DNA of 64,000 bases from NCBI RefSeq assembly GCF_008710745.1, contig NZ_VYSA01000002.1, positions 372,001 through 436,000 on the forward strand, written 5' to 3'. The translations under genes and the position numbers were made by a program. This DNA is from Microbacterium rhizomatis. GTDB taxonomy: Bacteria > Actinomycetota > Actinomycetes > Actinomycetales > Microbacteriaceae. Below the pieces are notes generated by a model that was not told the origin of the DNA, did no database searches, and saw only the letters and a list, made by a program, of their open reading frames with translations. Positions 26,190 to 34,169 of this stretch are shown piece by piece (position 1 is the first letter of the stretch; every line of letters starts with the position of its first letter).

Positions 26190-27181
26190 GCGTCGCTCCA
26201 GTCGATCGTGTGGCACAGTCCGGGCGCCGTCCCCGCGGCGATGGCCGACATGACGGTCGGCAGGTCGCGCCACGGCGAGCTGCCGGTGAGCACGGCGTCG
26301 AAGCGGGGGTCGACCAGCATCCCGAGCGCGAGCGAGAGTCGATCGGTGGTGGTGCGGCGGCCGCTGCGGCGCGGCGAGACAGCGCCGACCTGGCTGGAAC
26401 GGATCGTCAGGCGCCGCGAGTGGAACGCGCCGCCCAGGGGAAGGCTCACGGAGCGGTCGCCGAACCAGCTCGCCACCACGATCTCGCCCTCGAAGGCGGC
26501 ACACGCGAGGGCGAGCTGCAGGCCCTCCCCCGAGCCGCTCGTCTCGATGACGAGGTCGCGGTCGGTCGGGGCCGCCTCGGGCGGTGCGTACCGGATATCG
26601 AGCGAGCGGCACAGATCCGCTTTCGCGTGGTCGCCGTCGACGACGACGAGATCGATGCCGGGGATGCCGGCGAGCAGGAGCGCGACATTCGTGCCGATCA
26701 GCCCGCCCCCGATCACGCTGACCCGGTCACCGACGAGGGGCGCCGCATCCCACAGCACGTTCACCGCGGTCTCGACCGCACCCGCCAGGACGGCCCGGCG
26801 CGCGGGAACGCCCTCGGGCACGAGGGTGACCGCCGAGGCGGGGATGACGAATCGGGACTGGTGCGGGAACAGGGTGAAGACGGTCCGCCCCTCGAGTTCG
26901 GGCGGACCGTGCTCGACGACGCCCACGTTGAGGTAGCCGTACTTGACGGGGCCGGGAAAATCGCCTCCCTGGAAGGGCGCGCGCATGCGCTCGTGCTCGC
27001 TCGGAGGCACCTCACCGCGGAAGACGAGGGCCTCGGTGCCGCGGCTGATGCCCGTGTACAGGGTGCGCACGAGCACCTCGCCGGGACCGCGGTCGCGAAT
27101 CTCCTCGGTGCGGAGGGCACCACGACCGGGCTCCTCGACCCAGAACGCCTCTGCCTCGATCGCTCCCTTGCGGTCGGTCAT
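26186..27181 (-). CDS. MDR-family dehydrogenase without catalytic zinc Cys
   Basis: This 331-residue protein is a medium-chain dehydrogenase/reductase. It has the N-terminal GroES-like part (GPGEVLVRTLYTGIS) and a Rossmann domain with VIGGGLIGTNVALLL near residue 161. The usual CG(T/S)D zinc motif is replaced by SRGTE (46-50), a variant that also occurs in BchC-like and related dehydrogenases. It should oxidise or reduce an alcohol/carbonyl using NAD(P)H in the cytoplasm. ATG 27181 has a GGAG ten bases upstream; the longer frame from 27223 is not needed. It is the first gene of the six-gene operon, 83 bases from the divergent CDP-alcohol transferase gene. Confidence 0.82.
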   Translation of the reverse strand: MTDRKGAIEAEAFWVEEPGRGALRTEEIRDRGPGEVLVRTLYTGISRGTEALVFRGEVPPSEHERMRAPFQGGDFPGPVKYGYLNVGVVEHGPPELEGRTVFTLFPHQSRFVIPASAVTLVPEGVPARRAVLAGAVETAVNVLWDAAPLVGDRVSVIGGGLIGTNVALLLAGIPGIDLVVVDGDHAKADLCRSLDIRYAPPEAAPTDRDLVIETSGSGEGLQLALACAAFEGEIVVASWFGDRSVSLPLGGAFHSRRLTIRSSQVGAVSPRRSGRRTTTDRLSLALGMLVDPRFDAVLTGSSPWRDLPTVMSAIAAGTAPGLCHTIDWSDA

Positions 27182-27264
27182 GCCGCCGCGCTCCGCGATT
27201 GAACCGCCGGGTGGGCCGAACACGTGTCATGAGTGGTACCCATGCAGAGGAAACGAGGCGGACC

Positions 27265-28008
27265 ATGCAGAAAGTTCATCTTGCTCCGCTCTGGTCGTTC
27301 ATCGGGGGCACGATCGGCCTCATCATCGTTTCGATGATGGATGCTCTGTCCACCGCCGGGTGGATCGCCGGGCTCCTCTACCTTGGCGTCTCCAACGCGC
27401 TGCTGACCAGAGGGTTGCGGCGCAGCGGCGCCGCACGGTTCGGCCCCGCGAACACCGCGACCCTGGTGCGTTCGACGCTCGTGGGCCTGATCACCGCCCT
27501 GGTGGCGTCTTCGCTGACCGAATCGGTCTCGGTTCCCCTGCTGATCGGGCTGATCTTTCCCGCTCTCGCTCTCGACGCGGTCGACGGATGGCTCGCGCGC
27601 CGCACCGGAACAGTGAGTGCCCTGGGCGCGCGATTCGACATGGAGGTCGACGCCTTCTTGATCCTGGTGCTGAGCGCGTACGTCTCACAGCTGCTCGGCT
27701 GGTGGGTGCTCGCCCTCGGACTCATGCGCTACGTGTATGTCGTGGCCGGTTGGGCGCTGCCGTGGCTGCGGACGACGGTTCCGCCGCGCTACTGGCGCAA
27801 AGTCGTCGCCGCGTTCGCGGGAATCGCTCTGGCCGCGGCGGCGTCGGGCCTTTTCCCGACGTGGGTGGGCGTGGCTGTGACGCTCATCGCGTTGGGTCTG
27901 CTCGTGGAGTCGTTCGGGCGGGATGTCGTGTGGCAGTTCGCCGGCCGCTCGACCGCGCGATCTGCGACGGTGCAACGCGAAGCGGGGCAGCAGCGACTTC
28001 CGTTCTGA
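27265..28008 (+). CDS. CDP-alcohol phosphatidyltransferase family protein
   Basis: The 247-residue integral membrane protein carries the CDP-alcohol phosphotransferase signature D-x2-D-G-x2-A-R-x8-G-x3-D-x3-D, seen as DAVDGWLARR followed by GARFDMEVD near residue 100. About six membrane helices surround it. It should join a CDP-activated alcohol (CDP-diacylglycerol or another) to an alcohol acceptor at the membrane. ATG 27265 follows GAGG by six bases; upstream candidates are ATG 27229 and TTG 27199. Being divergent from the dehydrogenase operon across an 83-base gap, it may share control with it and supply or use a lipid in the same pathway. Confidence 0.86.
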   Translation: MQKVHLAPLWSFIGGTIGLIIVSMMDALSTAGWIAGLLYLGVSNALLTRGLRRSGAARFGPANTATLVRSTLVGLITALVASSLTESVSVPLLIGLIFPALALDAVDGWLARRTGTVSALGARFDMEVDAFLILVLSAYVSQLLGWWVLALGLMRYVYVVAGWALPWLRTTVPPRYWRKVVAAFAGIALAAAASGLFPTWVGVAVTLIALGLLVESFGRDVVWQFAGRSTARSATVQREAGQQRLPF

Positions 28009-28100
28009 GGCTGGTGCTCTGCGCGGCTCTATGTATACTGGAATATGACCGCAGATCCGAGGGCTGGCGTTCACCTCCCTCTCGTGATTCGGCGTCGAAT

Positions 28101-28134
28101 GAGCGCCCGGAGCAATTGCTCCGGGCGCTCTTTC
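28101..28134. terminator. Bidirectional hairpin terminator, perfect 30-bp palindrome
   Basis: Bases 28101-28130 are a perfect inverted repeat (arms GAGCGCCCGGAGCAA and its complement) followed by TTTC on the plus strand. It lies between the convergent CDP-alcohol transferase and MscS genes, so it can stop transcription from both sides. The core CCGGAGCA/TGCTCCGG is shared with the palindrome at 41070-41099. Confidence 0.8.
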
Positions 28135-28171
28135 ATCTCCCGGAGCGCACCGGGCGTCGCCGGTGCCCCGC

Positions 28172-29602
28172 TCAGCCGACGGTGGAACGACCGGGCACCA
28201 GCACCTCGCCGACGGCGGCGAGCGCGCTTCGGGCGAGGCGCAGCCGGTTATCGCTCTCGCGCACGATCTCTCGCGCGAGCACCGGGTGAGCCCGCACGAT
28301 GTCATCGAGCACCCCGACGGGAATGACGACCACCTCGACCTCCGACATCGCCTTCGCCTGCGACACCGTGGGCGTCCGAGTCAGGGCGGTCAGGCCGATG
28401 GCATCGTCCGGGCCCAGCTGAGTCACCTGCACGAACCCCGACTCGGTCGGCACGGCGAGCATGACCCGGCCGCCGATGATGAACCGCGTCGAGGTCGGAA
28501 CCACGTCCGGCCGCAGGATCACCTCGCCCTGGCAGTAGCGCTCGAGGTGCGCGGAGGCGGCGAGCGCCTCGGCTTCGGGGAGACGGATGCTCAGCATCGG
28601 CGCGATGGCGCGCAGGGCGTCCTGCAGCCTCCCTGGCGTGTTCCCATCGTCGGTGAGGTCGCCGTCCAGGTGCAGGCCCGCCCTCCGCGCGGCGTACCAG
28701 ACCCGCGTCTGGAACGCGTCGAGCACGGCCCCGGCGTCGCCGGGATTGGAGAGCGGGATCGACACGGCGTATCGCGAGCCCTCGAGGGTCGTGGCTGTGG
28801 GTTCGACCCTCGGAGAAACCAGGGGGATGTCGCGCGCCACCTCGACGAGCAGGGTGCGCACCCGCACGGGCGGATCGTCGGTGGCGAACGTCAGCTCCCG
28901 CTCGGCGCTGAAGGGTGCCGGGCTGCGAGAGAGGTTCGTGAACGCTCCCCCGGCGAGCTCGGCGGTGGGGATCACCATGATGCCGTTGCCGGTGTCGATG
29001 TGCACGGCGCGCCAGTTGACCTCGACGACCTGCCCGCGGACTCCGCCGGTCTCGATCCAGTCGCTGAGCTCGAACGGCGCCTCGAAAATGAGGAACAGAC
29101 CCGACACGATCGACCCGACCGCCCCCTGGAGCGCAAGGCCCACGATGATCGACGTCACGCCGAGCGCGGCGAAAACACCCGCGACATCGGCATCCCACAC
29201 CCACCAGAACAGCAGGGCGATGCCGACGATGATCAGCACGAACCGGATCAGGTCGCTGAAGATCGTCGGGAACCGGTCGCGCCAGGAGCCCTTCTCACCG
29301 CGGTGGAACACGAGGTGGTTGATGGCGTTGATCACGACGAGGATCACCAGAAGCCCGAACACCGTCGCCACGACCTTCGGCCATGTCCCCTGTTCCTGCC
29401 AGGCTCCCGGCTGCGTGATCAGCACGAGGATCGCGGCGACCGGTACGAGGTAGTTGCGCACCATCTGTACGATCGGAGCCGCCCGGCTGCCCCGCCGCGC
29501 GAGCGCGTTGTACATCTCGGTGAGGGCGATCAGCGCGATCGGCAGCCCGATCGAGACGATCAGCGCAGGCCAGAACCACGGCTGAGAGACGATTTCCGAC
29601 AT
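28172..29602 (-). CDS. MscS-family mechanosensitive channel with C-terminal cyclic nucleotide-binding domain
   Basis: The 476-residue protein has three to four N-terminal membrane helices and an MscS pore/beta domain: VFAALGVTSIIVGLALQGAVG (pore helix with small residues), DWIETGGVRGQVVEVNWR and NGIMVIPTAEL. From about residue 350 it has a cNMP-binding domain: AHLERYCQGEVILRPD, RFIIGGRVML, LGPDDAIGLTALTRT and VEVVVIPVGVL. Such channels release solutes under tension and may be gated or tuned by a nucleotide. Residues for cAMP phosphate binding (the PBC with a key Arg) are not clear here. The start is ATG 29602, seven bases after the stop of the cyclase gene, so the two genes are co-transcribed. 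Confidence 0.88.
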   Translation of the reverse strand: MSEIVSQPWFWPALIVSIGLPIALIALTEMYNALARRGSRAAPIVQMVRNYLVPVAAILVLITQPGAWQEQGTWPKVVATVFGLLVILVVINAINHLVFHRGEKGSWRDRFPTIFSDLIRFVLIIVGIALLFWWVWDADVAGVFAALGVTSIIVGLALQGAVGSIVSGLFLIFEAPFELSDWIETGGVRGQVVEVNWRAVHIDTGNGIMVIPTAELAGGAFTNLSRSPAPFSAERELTFATDDPPVRVRTLLVEVARDIPLVSPRVEPTATTLEGSRYAVSIPLSNPGDAGAVLDAFQTRVWYAARRAGLHLDGDLTDDGNTPGRLQDALRAIAPMLSIRLPEAEALAASAHLERYCQGEVILRPDVVPTSTRFIIGGRVMLAVPTESGFVQVTQLGPDDAIGLTALTRTPTVSQAKAMSEVEVVVIPVGVLDDIVRAHPVLAREIVRESDNRLRLARSALAAVGEVLVPGRSTVG

Positions 29603-29609
29603 GGGATGC

Positions 29610-31841
29610 TCAGCCTCCGTTCGCGGGACTGGGGGCCGCTGCACCGACCGGCGCCGTGTCTACCGTCGCGACCGGCGCCGCTACCGCCGGCTCGATGCGC
29701 CAGACGCGCTGCGTACCGCTCTGGGTCTCAACGTCCCCGGCGGGCCGCACCGGGATCGTGTCGGGGATGCGGTCGGCCACGCGCTGCGTGAGGTAGATGC
29801 CCGGCTCGGACGAGTCGCCCTGCACGCGGAACGCGAGGCTGACAGCATCCCCCCACATGTCGTACACGACCCGAGCCCGGCCGATCAGGCCGCTGGTCAC
29901 CTTGCCGGAATCGAGGCCCGCGCGCAGTCCCAGCTCGACGCCCTGCTGCGCGGAGTAGCGCTCGAGAATGGTCGACAGTTCCATCGCGAACTCGACGGCG
30001 CGACGCGCGTTGTCGACGCGGGGCGTGCCGAGGCCGCAGCTGGCGAGGTAGCTCTGCCTGGTCGTGCGCACACGCTCGACGCCGTGCCGCTCGGCGGCCT
30101 CGTCGAACGTGCGGATCAGGTCGTTCAACCGCGCGACCGACTCTTCCGAGGTGAGCGTGAGGGCGAGCGATTCGAAGCCGACGATGTCGGCGAAGATCAC
30201 GGTCACGTCTTCGTTGTCCTGAGTGATCGCGTCGTCGCCGTGCTTGTAGCGATCGGCCATGCCTTCGGGCATGAACGAGAGGATCAGGCGCTCATTCGCC
30301 TTCTCATGCTCCTCGATGAGAGCGGACTTCACCTCCAGGCTCCGGCTCATGTCGTTGAACGCGGTCGCGACATCGGCGAGTTCATCACTGGAGCCCGCAT
30401 CCACCTGAATGCCCTCCTCCCCCGCGGCGATGCGCCGAGCGGCGGTCTTGAGGCGCCGCAACGGCCGCACGAACACCTGCGCGAGCACGAGCGAGAGCAG
30501 GCAGACGAAGATGATCATGGCCGCCGTCGACAGGATCAGATTGCGCGTGAAATCGTCGACCGGCACGAGCGCCTCGGTCGAGGTCTCCTGCGCGATGATG
30601 ACCCACGGCAGATTGTCGACCGCGAGCGGAGCGTACGCGGTGAGGCTCTCTCGTCCGAGGTAGTCGGTCTCCAGCAGCGTGCCGCTCTCACCGGCGAGGG
30701 CCCGCGAGACCGCGTCGCTCGTGACGGACTGCTGCAGCAACGAATCGCCGTTGCGGATGCTCAGCTGCGCCGACTCCGGCGAGAGGCCGGCGGCGACAGC
30801 GTCCTGCGCATATTGCTCGGGGTCGGCCTTCAGCTCGCGCGAGATCGACCGCATGAGGCCGTCGCGCCCGACGAGGTACGTCTCACCCGTCTGCCCGAGG
30901 CCGTTGCCCGCCCAGTCGCCGGCCACGGTCATGACGTCGTTGATGCGGTCGATCGGCAGTTCGATCGCGAGCGCGCCGACGATCTGGCCGTCGGTCGTGA
31001 TCGGCGTGACGGCCCAGCCGGCCGGGCTCCCGATGCTCGGACTGTACGGCGCGAAGTCGGCGAGCACGACGTCGCCGGCGATGTTGCGGCTCATCGTCTG
31101 CCGGTACGCATCGGCGAGGTTCGAGAGCCGGTACGGCCCGTCGAGCAGGTTGGTGCCGAGATCGACGCCCTTATAGGCCGTGTAGACGACATTGCCGCTC
31201 GTGTCGAGCATGAGCACGTCTTCGAACCCCTGCAATTGCGTCATTGCCTTGAAGTAGTCGTGGTACTTCGCATGCGCGACCGACCAGGCGCTGCCGTCGC
31301 CCGCATCCTCGTTCTCCATCGCCTGGGCGAACGACGTGTAGGGGATCACGTAGTGGTACTGGAGGTACCGCTCCGCTGCGTCGCGTGGCGTGAACGTGGA
31401 ACCGTCGACCGGCTTGCCTGTCGCGGCCGACAGCTCTGCGGCGAACGTGTCGTCGTAGTAGGAGGCGAGGTCTGCGGATGCTGCGGCATCCAGCTGCTGA
31501 GACTCCAGCGCCGCGAACCCCTCACTGAACGCCTTCACGGCCTCTGTGCTCGTCTGATTCATCGCGCCGAGCTTCACGGCGTTCTCGATCGTCGCGAACA
31601 GCTGCGTGACCTCGCGGGCGCGGTTCTCGCGGATCTCGACGAGACGCTCGTACGCGATCGTTCGCAGGGACTGGGTGCCATTGGCGTAACCGATGATGCC
31701 CACGACGATGCTCGAGAGCACACTGACCGAGAGCAGCATGATGAGCAGGATCGAGTAGATCGACAGCCCGGCGCGCTGACGGCGTCGCGGACGCCCCACC
31801 CATGCGGGCGGCGTCGCGACGGGCGAGTTGGAATCGGACAT
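29610..31841 (-). CDS. Receptor-type class III nucleotide cyclase homologue, altered catalytic residues
   Basis: The 743-residue protein has a membrane helix near residues 25-50, a large extracytoplasmic sensor of Cache type (about 51-410), a second helix, a HAMP domain (RPLRRLKTAARRIAAGEEG) and a C-terminal class III cyclase domain. The first metal Asp is present (FADIVGF, D552). The segment that normally reads (K)xxGDAYM is RTTRQSYLAS, so the second metal Asp is Gln596, and the transition-state Asn in WGDxVN is Ser (YDMWGDAVSLAFR). The Arg is kept. It may be inactive, act as a partner subunit, or sense ligands. It precedes a channel with a cNMP-binding domain in the same operon. Confidence 0.88.
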   Translation of the reverse strand: MSDSNSPVATPPAWVGRPRRRQRAGLSIYSILLIMLLSVSVLSSIVVGIIGYANGTQSLRTIAYERLVEIRENRAREVTQLFATIENAVKLGAMNQTSTEAVKAFSEGFAALESQQLDAAASADLASYYDDTFAAELSAATGKPVDGSTFTPRDAAERYLQYHYVIPYTSFAQAMENEDAGDGSAWSVAHAKYHDYFKAMTQLQGFEDVLMLDTSGNVVYTAYKGVDLGTNLLDGPYRLSNLADAYRQTMSRNIAGDVVLADFAPYSPSIGSPAGWAVTPITTDGQIVGALAIELPIDRINDVMTVAGDWAGNGLGQTGETYLVGRDGLMRSISRELKADPEQYAQDAVAAGLSPESAQLSIRNGDSLLQQSVTSDAVSRALAGESGTLLETDYLGRESLTAYAPLAVDNLPWVIIAQETSTEALVPVDDFTRNLILSTAAMIIFVCLLSLVLAQVFVRPLRRLKTAARRIAAGEEGIQVDAGSSDELADVATAFNDMSRSLEVKSALIEEHEKANERLILSFMPEGMADRYKHGDDAITQDNEDVTVIFADIVGFESLALTLTSEESVARLNDLIRTFDEAAERHGVERVRTTRQSYLASCGLGTPRVDNARRAVEFAMELSTILERYSAQQGVELGLRAGLDSGKVTSGLIGRARVVYDMWGDAVSLAFRVQGDSSEPGIYLTQRVADRIPDTIPVRPAGDVETQSGTQRVWRIEPAVAAPVATVDTAPVGAAAPSPANGG

Positions 31842-32054
31842 CGTCTGCGTCCCGACCGGTACCGTCAGCGGCTCCCCAGCCCCGGGCAGGCCCGAGGGTG
31901 GGCCCAGGATAGCCCTGGGTTCTCTTGCTCGGGAAGAGGGTCGGTGGCCGGATGCTGATACCGGTGTGAGCTCGTCTTGGCCGGCCTCGCCTGTCCGGGG
32001 CCGGGCGGGCGGGCGGGAAGGCGGCCGCCTGAGGTCGGGCGGTCAGCGCGATGG

Positions 32055-32603
32055 CTAAGACATCGGCTCGATGATCCAAGGCTTCCAGCCGGTGTGCCAC
32101 TCGGGCCACGTGTTGCTCCCGAAGCCCTTCGCAGGGTCGCTCGTGCACGAGACAGTGATGGTCAGCATATGGGAGAAGAACGGGTCCCAGTTGGTGACGC
32201 TCGCGATCTCGGCCAGAGCGTCCCGCCACCCGGTCGCGCGCCAGTTATCGTCGCCATCGATGTACTTGCCGCGGGTTTCGAGGAGGCTGATGTTCACGTG
32301 TACCGATGGAGAGTCCATTCCGACGCGTACGCCGGACGGCACGCGGATTTCGCCTGAGTAGTTCTTCCCTTCGAGATACGGGAAGGTGGAGGGACACTGA
32401 AACTTGCGAAAGAGAGGGAATGTCTCCGATGGCTTCAGCGCCATGTGAGTCACAGTGATCTCCCTCGTGTCGCCCATCGCCTCCTGCACCTTCGGGGCCT
32501 CCGTCGCTGCCCCAATCTCTTCGGCCGCCGCGGGCACTGCAAGCCCCGCGACTGTTATGAGAACCGCTGCCGTGCCCGCAAGGGCAATACCTTTGCGCTT
32601 CAT
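32055..32603 (-). CDS. Secreted hypothetical protein
   Basis: The 182-residue protein starts with a classical signal peptide: MKRKG, a hydrophobic core (IALAGTAAVLITVAGLAV) and an A-x-A cleavage site near residue 27. The mature part has two Cys (about 70 and 152), several Trp, and repeated aromatic motifs such as NTWPEWHTGWKPW near the end. I recognise no domain. ATG 32603 has AAAGGAG five bases upstream, better than the ATG at 32618. A good promoter lies at 32627-32655. It is a one-gene unit; bases 31842-32054 downstream show G-rich repeats (GGGC) but no gene. Confidence 0.75.
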   Translation of the reverse strand: MKRKGIALAGTAAVLITVAGLAVPAAAEEIGAATEAPKVQEAMGDTREITVTHMALKPSETFPLFRKFQCPSTFPYLEGKNYSGEIRVPSGVRVGMDSPSVHVNISLLETRGKYIDGDDNWRATGWRDALAEIASVTNWDPFFSHMLTITVSCTSDPAKGFGSNTWPEWHTGWKPWIIEPMS

Positions 32604-32626
32604 GATTACTCCTTTCATTGAACACT

Positions 32627-32655
32627 AGTATATCTTGCGGCACGGCATCCACGAA
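32627..32655 (-). promoter_or_regulatory. Sigma-70 type promoter for the secreted protein gene
   Basis: On the minus strand TTCGTG (32655-32650) is followed after 17 bases by a strong -10 TATACT (32632-32627). Transcription should start close to 32620, giving a very short leader with an AAAGGAG site. Confidence 0.55.
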
Positions 32656-32744
32656 AAGCCCTCGGGCGCTGGGTTGATCGATCGCAGTTTCCCTTGAAGG
32701 CCTGTGGATAACTCAAAGACTTCGGTTCTTTGTTCTAACCTTGG

Positions 32745-34043
32745 ATGATGGAAGTCAACGTTCGCGTCGAACCGCACGATCCATCCGGGTCGGCTGATGC
32801 CGACACGATCGCGGCGCCGGTACCCGATGCGCTTGACCTCGTGCTCGAATGCGGCGCGATGGAAGCGGTGTTCGCCGCGCAACGTCTGATGCGGGTGGAA
32901 GCGATGCACCGCGAGATGCTCGACGCGGCCGGTGAACGCCCGTTCGGGTCCACCGAGATCGTGGAGCGCTCGATCAGACTCGAACTGGCTGCGGCGATGC
33001 GGATCACCGAGTACGCCGCGGGAATGATGCTCGGCTACGCCAAGGCGCTCGTTCACCGCTACCCCACCGCGCTCGACTCCCTCGCCGGGGCACGGATCAC
33101 CCTGAAGCACGCCGAAGTACTCGTCGACGGTCTGGATCAGCTCACTCCCGACGAAAGCGCACCGCTCGTTGCCGAGGTGCTCCGGCTCGCGGAGGCGGAA
33201 CCGGTGGGCACCTTCCGGCGAGCCCTGCGGCGGCTCGTCGAGCGTGCCCGCGCGGCGACTCTGGAGGAGCGCCACGAAGCTGCCCTCCAGACCCGGCGCA
33301 TCGCAATCGAGCACGGTCACGATGGCATGGCGACCCTCCTGCTTCGCGCGCCAGAGGTAGAACTGCACGCGATCTTCCATCGCGCCACCGCGATCGCGAA
33401 GGCGATCATCGCGCAGGAGGTCGACGGGTCGCGCACTCTCGATCAGGTGCGCGCCGACGTCGTGTGCGACCTTCTGGTCGACGGCACGACCGAAGCGACC
33501 CCCGCGGCCGAGCGCGGCATCCGAGCGTCGGTGGTTGTGACCGTGCCCGCGCTCTCACTCCTCGACGACGACGCGGCCGCCTCTAGCGATCCCGCCGTGG
33601 TCGAGGGCGTCGGGCCCATCCCGATCAGCGTGGCCCGTCGACTGTGCGGTGGCGATGCGCGCTGGATGCGGGTACTCACCCACCCGGAGACCGGGATGGT
33701 GCTCTCGGTGGGACGCGAGCAGTATTCGCCGCCCGCCGCACTCCGAAAGCTCACGAAGTGGCGGGCCGATCGATGCATGGGACCGGGGTGCGGGGTGCCG
33801 GCCTCCCGCTGCGAGATAGATCACACCGTCGCATGGCGCGACGGTGGACATACGTCGCTCGAGAACAACGCCCCGCTCTGCAAGGGCCATCACATCGTCA
33901 AGCACCACGGAGGGTGGCGCGTCGAGCAACAACCTGGCTCCGGCGGAGCCATTCGCTGGACATCCCCCACCGGTCGCACGTACGTCGTGCAGCCGGAGCG
34001 GCGCGTGCCCGCCTTCCGCTCGAGCGAGGCCGCATCGTCCTGA
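32745..34043 (+). CDS. HNH endonuclease with DUF222 domain
   Basis: This 432-residue protein has the DUF222 region (about residues 30-290; for example LDSLAGARITLKHAEVLVDGL) followed by an HNH nuclease domain: ARWMRVLTHPETGMVLSVGR, then RCMGPGCGVPASRCEIDHTVAW and NNAPLCKGHHIVKHHGGW. The Cys pairs and His-Asn-His pattern look complete. The family is abundant and multicopy in actinobacteria and is often treated as a mobile or repeat family; its biological role is unclear. There is an ATG at 32745 and another at 32748. A strong bidirectional terminator follows the gene. It borders the ribosomal block. Confidence 0.9.
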   Translation: MMEVNVRVEPHDPSGSADADTIAAPVPDALDLVLECGAMEAVFAAQRLMRVEAMHREMLDAAGERPFGSTEIVERSIRLELAAAMRITEYAAGMMLGYAKALVHRYPTALDSLAGARITLKHAEVLVDGLDQLTPDESAPLVAEVLRLAEAEPVGTFRRALRRLVERARAATLEERHEAALQTRRIAIEHGHDGMATLLLRAPEVELHAIFHRATAIAKAIIAQEVDGSRTLDQVRADVVCDLLVDGTTEATPAAERGIRASVVVTVPALSLLDDDAAASSDPAVVEGVGPIPISVARRLCGGDARWMRVLTHPETGMVLSVGREQYSPPAALRKLTKWRADRCMGPGCGVPASRCEIDHTVAWRDGGHTSLENNAPLCKGHHIVKHHGGWRVEQQPGSGGAIRWTSPTGRTYVVQPERRVPAFRSSEAASS

Positions 34044-34106
34044 TCGAGTCGGACCGCAGCGGAGACGCCTCGGGGAACGCCCCAGCGAACACCCCACGGA
34101 ACGACG

Positions 34107-34136
34107 AAACCCCGCGAGCCGAAGCTCGCGGGGTTT
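34107..34136. terminator. Bidirectional terminator between HNH gene and rplQ
   Basis: A perfect 13-bp stem, AAACCCCGCGAGC (34107-34119) with loop CGAA and its complement at 34124-34136, ends in TTT on the plus strand and, by symmetry, on the minus strand. It should end both the HNH transcript and the alpha operon (rplQ) transcript. Confidence 0.88.
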
Positions 34137-34169
34137 GGTCAGCGACCGTGACTCGGTCTGCTCGAGGTA

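Noticed and set aside
28045..28326. 93-codon plus-strand frame over the palindrome
   Set aside because: It runs through the terminator hairpin and into the antisense of the MscS gene; the peptide is Arg/Ser-rich and has no site.
29601..31958. 785-codon open frame on the plus strand
   Set aside because: It is fully antisense to the cyclase gene, whose domains are unmistakable; the frame is a high-GC artefact.
32690..32744. LexA/SOS box before the HNH gene
   Set aside because: TCGGTTCTTTGTTCTA matches only one half of the actinobacterial GAAC-N4-GTTC pattern, so it is not called.
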